NCBI RefSeq assembly: GCF_038396675.1
Contig: NC_088924.1
Coordinates: 33,555,001-33,619,000, forward strand
Direction of reading: 5' to 3'
From: Hydra vulgaris
Taxonomy: Eukaryota; Cnidaria; Hydrozoa; Anthoathecata; Hydridae
Length of the DNA: 64,000 nt
Numbering within the stretch: position 1 is the stretch's first letter; each line of letters starts with the position of its first letter. The notes under the pieces were generated by a model, which saw only the letters and a program-made list of their open reading frames with translations, ran no database searches and was not told the DNA's origin. Below are positions 56,447 through 64,000 of this stretch, piece after piece. The position numbers and the translations under genes were made by a program.

Positions 56447-59284
56447 ATGGTTAATTCTTGTGCTGCAGCTGGTTGCACAAATAGAGCAATGAAAAACGAC
56501 AACAGAGCATTTCATAAATTTCCAATTAATAATAGGGAACTCTGTAAAAGGTGGATTGTTGCGATAAAACGTGAAACATTTATTCCTACTGAGCACAGCC
56601 GCATATGTAGTGATCACTTTTTACCTTCAGATTACAGTATACCTGATTTTAATAACAAGCCTAAATTAAAACCTTTTTCTGTGCCATCTGTTATTATTGA
56701 TTCAAAACCAAAAGTCAAAAGAAAGTTTAGTTCTATATCGCCACAAAAAAATAAAAAGAGACTCATTAAAAAAGTTTCAGAAACAGGCAGTCACCATCAC
56801 ATCGATTTCCATTCGGATATAAGTGATAACAATAATGTTGCTGCTAATAGTAACGAAATTTATATTAATAGTGTTATTTTAAAAACAACAGAGAGTATTG
56901 ATTGCCAGGACCTGGCCCAGGTGGATATAGATAGTAGCTTTAATATTATCGAAAGTAGTAACACAATTATTAATGATGATACTATTATTTCTAAAAGTAC
57001 ATTATCGACAAATGCAAGTCCAACTAAAGCAAAATTAAAGGCAAAAATTAAAATTCTTAAACAAAAGTTGCGACGAAAAGAAAAAAAAATAAATTCATTA
57101 AAGGTTATGCTAAAAAATCTAAGCAAAAAAAAAATTGTTTCTGAAGATGCTGCTAATATTCTTTGTGAAAACTTTAGTGGATTGACTTTTGATATTATAA
57201 AAAATCAGTTTAAAAACAATACCTCACTTCCAAAAGGGCATAGGTATACTGATGAAATTAAAAAATTTGCAATAACACTGCATTTTTACTCACCTAAAGC
57301 ATACGATTTTCTACGGCCTATACTCCATTTACCTGCTTCAAGCTCTCTAGCCAACTGGACTTCCTCTGTAGATTGTGAACCTGGTTTTTTTGAAGATGTT
57401 TTAAGTTATATTAGTATAAAAGCAGAGACTGACATTAATTATAAAGATTGTGCATTAATTATAGATGCAATGGCAATCAAAACATCAATTCTAAACGATA
57501 AAAAGACAGGTCGATTCATTGGATTTACAGATTATGGAAAAGATATTGTTGCAATTGAACCAGATACACCAGCTACAGAAGCATTGGTTTTTATGCTGGT
57601 AGGATTACGAGGTCATTGGAAAACACCTATTGGCTATATACTGTGTAGTAAAATAACAGCTGAAAACCTTTCATGTCTTATTAAAAAAGCATTAACAGTT
57701 TCCTCTGATAAAAAAATTAATGTACGTAGCATTACATTTGATGGTGTAAATGTTAACTTTAATTCTGTTGCATCACTAGGATGTACATTTGGGAAAAGAC
57801 TAGAAAAAATTAATGGAAGATTTACTTTTGAAGGCTATAATCACTACTTGTATGTAATCCCTGACCCAAGTCATATGCTAAAATTAGCTAGAAATGCATT
57901 ATGTGATTTAGAGGTACTTAAGGATTGTGATGGAAAATACATTAAATGGAGTTATATAAAAGCTTTATATGAAATACAGGAAGAAGAAGGATTAAAATTT
58001 GCAAATAAAATCTCAATAAAACATATTTATTTCCAGCGTCACAAAATGAATGTTAAGTTTGCTGCACAAACACTTAGTAGTTCAGTTGCAGATGCAATTG
58101 AATTTCTGATGTTTTCCAAACATCCAAATTTCAAGCATGCTGAAGGAACTATAAATTTTATAAGGGTCATCGACAAATTATTTGATATGCTGAACTCTAA
58201 AAATCTTTTTTCAAAATCGTATAAGAAAGCTCTTTTTTTGAATGATTATCCTTATTGGAATGCAACTTTTGATCAAATAATAAACTACTTATCAAAGTTG
58301 ACAGATGCTAATGGTACTCCATTATTAAAACATAGGAGAAAAACCTTTGTATTAGGGTTAATTGTGGCTGCAAAAAGTCTTCAACACTTAGCCTATGAGC
58401 TTTTGACTTTAAACGTTCATCCTTTTAAATTTTGCCTAACATACAAATTTTCACAAGATCATCTTGAGTTACTGTTCTCTTGTATTCGTGGAATGAATGG
58501 ATTTAATAATAATCCAGATGCCCTCCAACTTAAGTCATCTTTAAAAAGAATTCTTTTGCGCAATTCTATTGTAGGCTCAAAGCATGCAAATTGTTTAACA
58601 TTTGAGGATATTGCAAATGGCTCTATTTTTGCATTAAAGTGGAGTAAAAAGTATGCAATTTATTCAAATCCTGAAACAGATTTTTTAAACTTTGATATTG
58701 ATATTGTTACAATTCAAAATTATCTTGATAATACCTCTATCTATAAGGAAGCAATACTAGGATATATATCTGGATTTATTGTAAGAAGATTATTATCAAA
58801 GATAACATGTTCTGTGTGTGCAAACTCACTTATTTCCCAAAACAATTTTGTGGAACATTCTTATGGAACATCAGTTCTTTCATTGATTAACATAAAAAAT
58901 AGGGGTGGGCTTATTGCTCCAAGAAATGATGTTATACAAACTATAATAGTATGCGAGAGTGTTTTCAAAATTTATGTCTGCGGTGACAATTTTAAAAAAC
59001 CAAAAATGAATGTGGAACGAAACCTTAAACTGAAAATGATTTATGCAGTTAATAAAATTATTAGTGAAAAACATTTTTTTAAAGACCTAAATGAACACGA
59101 TGCTGAGCATGAAGCTGTCACTGAAGACATGCATTCCACACAACTGATAAAAATGTTAGCAAATGACTTTTTTAAAATCAGACTGCAAAGATATGGCCAA
59201 TTATATACAGAAAAAGTTTTAAAAAAATCAATGATTGGTCTACGTCAACAATCTAATAAATTAATTACATTTAAAGGTTTATAA
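56447..59284 (+). CDS. THAP-domain P-element-like transposase, 945 residues
   Basis: Single-exon open frame from ATG to TAA. The N-terminal THAP zinc finger (C2CH) has C5, C10, C54 and H57 as ligands, plus the conserved P26, W36, F58 and P80 (PFSVPSV at the place of the AVPTIF box). Residues about 190-230 are a Lys/Leu heptad-like coiled coil, as in P transposase. The RNase H-like core has ALIIDAMAI (Asp 340), GFTDYG, SITFDGVNVN (Asp 432), IPDPSHMLKLARNAL, and FSQDHLELLFSCIRG (Glu 674) followed by GFNNNPDALQLKSSL, the usual third-acidic-residue block. The length is near that of other P-type/THAP9 proteins. It binds DNA through the THAP domain and catalyses cut-and-paste transposition; that is family knowledge, and activity of this copy is inference. 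No intron, stop or frameshift is seen. The ATG is preceded by TTTATAAATC, and TAA comes about 1 kb before the right TIR. Confidence 0.93.
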   Translation: MVNSCAAAGCTNRAMKNDNRAFHKFPINNRELCKRWIVAIKRETFIPTEHSRICSDHFLPSDYSIPDFNNKPKLKPFSVPSVIIDSKPKVKRKFSSISPQKNKKRLIKKVSETGSHHHIDFHSDISDNNNVAANSNEIYINSVILKTTESIDCQDLAQVDIDSSFNIIESSNTIINDDTIISKSTLSTNASPTKAKLKAKIKILKQKLRRKEKKINSLKVMLKNLSKKKIVSEDAANILCENFSGLTFDIIKNQFKNNTSLPKGHRYTDEIKKFAITLHFYSPKAYDFLRPILHLPASSSLANWTSSVDCEPGFFEDVLSYISIKAETDINYKDCALIIDAMAIKTSILNDKKTGRFIGFTDYGKDIVAIEPDTPATEALVFMLVGLRGHWKTPIGYILCSKITAENLSCLIKKALTVSSDKKINVRSITFDGVNVNFNSVASLGCTFGKRLEKINGRFTFEGYNHYLYVIPDPSHMLKLARNALCDLEVLKDCDGKYIKWSYIKALYEIQEEEGLKFANKISIKHIYFQRHKMNVKFAAQTLSSSVADAIEFLMFSKHPNFKHAEGTINFIRVIDKLFDMLNSKNLFSKSYKKALFLNDYPYWNATFDQIINYLSKLTDANGTPLLKHRRKTFVLGLIVAAKSLQHLAYELLTLNVHPFKFCLTYKFSQDHLELLFSCIRGMNGFNNNPDALQLKSSLKRILLRNSIVGSKHANCLTFEDIANGSIFALKWSKKYAIYSNPETDFLNFDIDIVTIQNYLDNTSIYKEAILGYISGFIVRRLLSKITCSVCANSLISQNNFVEHSYGTSVLSLINIKNRGGLIAPRNDVIQTIIVCESVFKIYVCGDNFKKPKMNVERNLKLKMIYAVNKIISEKHFFKDLNEHDAEHEAVTEDMHSTQLIKMLANDFFKIRLQRYGQLYTEKVLKKSMIGLRQQSNKLITFKGL

Positions 59285-59339
59285 CATAAATATAAAATAA
59301 ACAATATAAAAGGATAATAAATTACTTAAAAATTCAGTT

Positions 59340-59494
<155 letters not shown>

Positions 59495-60330
59495 ATATTA
59501 TAAATAAAAATATTAAATTAAATTTTATTAACTGTTACTTTTCTTGATTTGTTATTTATATTGAAAGACTCGTATTTCAAAGGAAAGATATTCTTTATAT
59601 ACCTGAATACCTTTGGAGCTTTTTTTGTATTGAAAACCTTACTTGATTATAACATAACATTGAACTAAATTTATTTAATTATTGACGGTAAATCAATTAT
59701 AGAAAAAAGTAATAATGATTTTTATGATAACAAGAAGTTTTTAACCATAAATAAAATTCTAACATTTCTAGAAGGAACCTCTAAGTTGTGTCACACAGAG
59801 CTTAGTTAATAGTCAAAACAGTTTTATAAAATGTTTCATTACAGTTTTTGACTCTGTTTACCTTGCAGTTATGTTATAATACCTCCTAGCATTACTGCAG
59901 AGGGTAATTAATGACTAACAGGTGCATAAAATGTTAATAGATTATAGATTAAAATCCAACTAAATCTAAGATTTGAGTTAAATGTTAAATTTTAAAATCA
60001 AAAAAACATGAAATAAGTATGATTTTGAAATGTTTAACAAAAAAAAAAAGCATATTTTACTTAATTATTAAATTTTAAATCAAAATAACATCAAATTTTT
60101 CAGATATCTGTGTATCGATTTTTTATTGATTACATTAAATTAAACAATCTTAAGCTTTGTATTTGTTTAGTTTTGATAAATAGCGTAAAGATTTTGCCCC
60201 CCATAATGGCCGATTTTTGCTTCACTTTTTCTTATGCCGATTTACGGCAGTTAGACATCTAGTTATTTTTAATATATCATTGGTTCAAACAGCTTTTACT
60301 AAAGGCGATGAATTGAAACAATGTTCAAAC

Positions 60331-61338
60331 CGCTATTATATGTACTTTTATTTTAAATATTTGTTTTTGTACTTTTTTTTAATTAAATAAAAGTTTTGTT
60401 TCTCAAATAAATATTTATATTTTTTGTCTTTGGAACTTTTATTTTGTATGGATATATTGGCAATTTTTGCTTTGGTTTTTTTTTTTTTTATATTTCCGTT
60501 TAATTTTTATATGTGAATGGAAACCATTTATACTTTTATCACCTTTGGTGATATAGATGATTTCTTTTCTCATTAAATGTCGATTTTCGGCACAAACAAC
60601 TGCCATAATATTATTTTATTTCCAAAATCGAAAAAATTAAAAGATTTTTTTAAGAGTACTTTACAGAAAAGTTACTAAAATTCAAGTATGTCAAACAGAT
60701 AGAGCTAACTTAATTGACATAACTAGGACCCGTGACCCGTATTCTGTGTCCTCATTTGCTTTTTAAACGAATCTTAATGTTAGAGGGTTTAAAAAAATTA
60801 ATTTATAAAAGCGTTTATTATGAAGCTTCCAAAACACCGGGAGAAATGCTGCGCAATTTTATATACTTTATACTATACTATGCGATACTTTTGTTATATA
60901 CAAAGTATTGAAATTAGTGTTGTTAACTAAAAGCCAAAAATTTTAAATCGAATAATTTTCTGCCGTTTACTATAATCTATTGAAGTAAAGAGGCCAAACT
61001 AAGAACAAGTTTAGATATATTCGGATGTGGAACATAGTTTTCATGGCCCGTATCGTACGAGTTCTGACAACTTTTTGAAAAAGATAATACTTTTTGTAAT
61101 TTTTATTACGAAAGTGTATAAATATTTTTTGTTTTTGTTTTTTACGTCAAATGGCATATTTATTTATTTTAAAATTATTATTTCGTGTAATATATTGGCC
61201 GTATTTGCTTTGGTTTTTATATATCCGTTGTATTTTTATACATGCATCATAGAGCAACACATTTAATATTTACTGATAGGGTTAATAGACAGATTCTTCA
61301 AAGTACTGAAATACTCTTTTCTTGCTTTTTAACAAATA
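60331..61338. other. AT-rich stretch, no gene seen
   Basis: No coding motif is recognised. The string CCCGTATCGTACGAGTTCTG near 61046 resembles CCCATACCGTACCAGTTCGC near 45931, hinting at fragments of one dispersed repeat. Confidence 0.45.
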
Positions 61339-61449
61339 AATTATTATTATTATTATTATTATTATTGTTATTATTGTTATTATTGTTATTATTGTTATTA
61401 TTGTTATCATTATTATTATTGTTATCATTATTATTATTATTATTATTAT
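61339..61449. repeat. (ATT/GTT)n trinucleotide repeat
   Basis: Trinucleotide tract of ATT with regular GTT and ATC variants; it gives a poly-Leu frame of no significance. Confidence 0.9.
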
Positions 61450-61639
61450 GTCAACTAACGACAGAGATGGTATAGATGTATCGATAGATACTACATAGGC
61501 CAGTGGGCACGGGATGTAAAAATTACATCTTTTGAACGTTTAAAAAATGTTTCAAAAAGATCACGTGCCGAGTGATCCTAGAATTCTTTTAATACTGTTT
61601 TAAAACTATCTGTGCTTTGAGTCAAGTTCTTTAATAAAT

Positions 61640-63537
61640 TTAAAAATGACTAAAATACCAAAAACTATAAAACTCAAAAAACCATTGTCATCACCAAGAT
61701 TCTCAAATCTATCATTCACTAATAATAGTAGTCTTTAAAGTAACTTTTCTTCTGTTTTATCTCTTGCAAAGTTTACCAGACCTACTAGCTCTTTGTGAGA
61801 CTATTTTGAGTTTAGTTGTCTTATCTTGTAATCTCAGTGTTGATGGTTACGTTCCTCTAATTCGCCAAGACTCCAATAGTCACATGCTTGGCCTGGGCAT
61901 TTACATTCGTAAGAATTCACCCATTTGTCGGGAAACTAGGTTTGAATTCACAAATTATTCTTTTTCGTGCTTTCGTTTAGCACCACTTCACTCTGTAGCT
62001 TTAATCCATATTCTATATCGCTCTCCTTTATCTCAAGACTACCCTTTTTTTGATGCTATTTTTGATCAAACTGATCAAGCCCTCTCTCTTTATCCATCAG
62101 CCAATATCGTTGTTGTTGGTGACTTTAATGCTCATCACACTGAATAGCTCGGCTCTAGAGTCAGTGATTCTGCCGGAGTTAAGGCCCACAACTTTTACCT
62201 TTTTCAACCTCTAACTCAAATAGTCAACTTTTCAACTCGTTTTCAAGAGAACCTGAAACATTTACCTTCTCTACTACTACGGAATCATTTACCTTCTCTA
62301 CGACTTATATCTTGTTTCTGATCTTAGTAAGTGCTCAGTTTCTCCGCATTCTCCCTTAGGTGTTTCTGATCACAGTTTTATCTCTCTAAAACTATTATCT
62401 CGTTCTACTTTATCAACAGAATCCCCTATCATCGTACCTCTTATAGCTACCTTAAAGCTGACAAGGACTCTTTCCGTGATTTTCTTCGTGATGGCCCTTG
62501 GGTAGAAATCTTTCGTCTTCCTGCTGATAAATGTGCTTCTAACATGTGCTTCTTACATAAATTGTATGTATGGTGTGTGCTTCTTACATAACTTCGTTGA
62601 TTCAAGCTGACATGAAATCTTTTATTCCCTCTCGACGATTCAAATTCAAGCCTTACTCCTTGGTTTTCCTCGCATTGCGCTGCAGCGATTTTCAATTGTA
62701 ACCATTACTTTCATATCTAACAGAAAAATAATTCTCCAGAAAAAAGACGTCTGTTTACTATTGCTAAAAACTATTGTAAAAAAGTTTTGTCTAACGCTAA
62801 AGCCCGCCATTCTCAGGCCTCGAAATCTTATATTTCATCTCAAAAATTAGGCTCTCGTGACTTCTGGAGAATTTTAACAGTATCTATAACAGGGGCAAAT
62901 CTGTTGTTCCATCTCTCTTGCATGGTTCAGATTTTGTTACCTCACCTAAAGACAAAGTTTAATTGTTTGCTAAGAACTTTTGATCAACATCAACTCTTAA
63001 TTTCACTAGGTGCGTTCTACCTGATACAGCCGACAAACAGGTTGATGCGTTGCTTGATATTTGTATCACTCCAGCTCCTATATCTAAAGTGACTCCCTGC
63101 TTAGACTCTTCTACAGCTTGTGGTCTGGACAACATACCTGTTATAGTTTTGCAGAAATTTTTTACGGAGCTGTTGTCTATAATTTCAAAACTATTTAACA
63201 AGTGCTTATCAGAGTCTTGTTTTTCAGCCTGTTAGAAAGCGGCATCTGTTATCCCTATTTTCAAAAACAATGGAGAGTGATCTGACTAGTCTAACTACTG
63301 TCCTATTAGTCAACTTCCGATCATAAGCAAGATTTTTGAGTCTTTCATTAACAAACACTTAACCCTTCATTTTGAATCTAATAACTATCATCAATATAAA
63401 TTTTGATCTTCTCGTTATACAGCTGATTTGCGAATGGTAATACCCCATAGGTTTTATCGTGCATTAAGATAAGTGTGGAGAGACATTTCTAAAGCTTTTG
63501 ATAAAGTTTGTCATTGCTGGTCTTCTCCATTTTCTTA
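61640..63537 (+). pseudogene. LINE endonuclease-RT remnant, interrupted by a mariner-like element
   Basis: Most of the first half of a LINE ORF2 can be followed on + through many frameshifts: SLPDLLALCETI, DSNSHMLGLGIYIRKNSPIC, DQALSLYPSANIVVVGDFNA (intact GDFN), HHTE then stop, PHSPLGVSDHS, WVEIFRLPADKCAS, KARHSQASKSYISSQKLGSR, DSSTACGLDNIPVIVLQKFF (RT motif), PISQLPI-like, and FDKVCH near 63498. Similarity stops at about 63537 where a mariner-like end begins. It is the same family as 7745-8300 and 8811-9345 but the longest copy in the window. Not functional. Confidence 0.82.
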
Positions 63538-64000
63538 CAGTGTAACGGGTGTTGCGCAAGTTATCGGACAAACTTGAATTTAATTTTTTGAGCATAATAA
63601 TTTGTTTTTGTGGTTTTATGCGTAGGCATAATCGTTCTATAAAATATAAAATTTATTTTTTGAAACACAATTATTTAAAATGAGGTTAATTTTAAGAGAA
63701 TCTTTTCGAAAGTGACTATATATATAAAAAAAGAAATTGTCAATCAGAGAAAAATAGGTTTTAAATTCGGTGTAAATCAATCGAGAATTGGTTGTCAGTT
63801 AAAAAAAATGAATATTAAATATAGAAAACATGATCAGACTATAAAAATGCACTAGAAGAGCAATTAAAGGCTAAGAAAAGAAGAAGGAACCTAGATAACC
63901 AACTCTATAACACAAGATCACTTCTGGTCATCGATGACGAAAAATACTTTTGTTTTGCAGGGGACAAAATGCCAGGAAATTCTGGATACTACAAAAAAAC
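63538..64000 (+). mobile_element. Mariner/Tc1-like element, left part
   Basis: CAGTGTAACGGGTGTTGCGC (63538) follows a TA and marks the point where LINE similarity ends; the string CAAGTTATCGGACAAACTTG comes next. A mariner-type transposase starts about 150 bp downstream and runs off the window. The right TIR is not in the window, so the start is inferred. Confidence 0.6.
63690..64000 (+). pseudogene. Mariner-like transposase, partial and frameshifted
   Basis: Two frames carry adjacent parts of one protein. The first has KEIVNQRKIGFKFGVNQSRI and QLKKMNIKYRKHDQ (helix-turn-helix region). After a frameshift near 63837 the second reads NALEEQLKAKKRRRNL, SLLVIDDEKYFCFAGDKMPG and NSGYYKK. VIDDEKYF contains the first catalytic Asp of Tc1/mariner transposases. 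The frameshift suggests inactivity, but the rest of the gene is outside the window. Confidence 0.72.

Noticed and set aside
61242-61475. Poly-leucine open frame that could look like a membrane peptide
   Set aside because: Entirely a trinucleotide repeat artefact.

Overview
This window looks like a piece of an AT-rich, repeat-laden invertebrate genome, most likely Hydra or a close cnidarian. The reasons are: very high A+T with long (AT)n, (CATA)n and (TG)n microsatellites; one ordinary animal gene cut into many small exons with GT-AG introns; and a dense, nested mixture of LINE, hAT-like, P-like, pogo-like, mariner-like and Tnp2-like elements. The species assignment is inference; no species-diagnostic RNA gene was found.

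The only host gene I can support is CNOT4 (CCR4-NOT subunit 4, a RING E3 ubiquitin ligase), on the + strand from 10552 to 39255. I traced 23 coding exons by hand. All junctions are GT-AG, phases are consistent, and the spliced reading frame is 3303 nt (1100 residues plus stop). It has an eight-cysteine RING, an RRM and a C3H zinc finger encoded in exons 1-11, then a long low-complexity C-terminal half. Its introns hold much of the mobile DNA: intron 1 (10576-17664) holds a 4-kb long-TIR element and a hAT fragment; intron 4 (19010-21575) holds a LINE remnant split by a 564-bp hAT-like MITE, plus a 462-bp MITE; intron 10 (22904-31346) holds a MITE, a LINE remnant, tRNA-derived SINEs and a 2.9-kb hAT-like transposon with an intact 599-codon transposase.

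Left flank (1-10500): a 5'-truncated LINE on the minus strand, microsatellites, a 42-bp minisatellite, and two endonuclease-domain fragments of one LINE family lying head to head around a perfect palindrome. Right flank (39.3-64 kb): a decayed pogo-like transposase; a LINE inserted in a TIR element; a decayed hAT transposase (minus strand) carrying a small palindromic MITE; a roughly 6.2-kb element with GTTGAT-rich terminal inverted repeats carrying a decayed DUF4806-like gene and a decayed Tnp2-like transposase; a well-preserved 3987-bp P-element-like transposon (945-residue THAP transposase, 8-bp target duplication); and a LINE remnant interrupted by a mariner-like element running off the window.

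The most notable items are the two transposons with open transposase frames (27436-30336 and 56296-60282), both with recognisable 8-bp target duplications, and an LTR-like or promoter-like block with heat-shock-type, CRE-type and TATA motifs just upstream of the first transposase. I saw no CRISPR array, rRNA or canonical functional tRNA gene. Nothing here is clearly a wholly new biological system.
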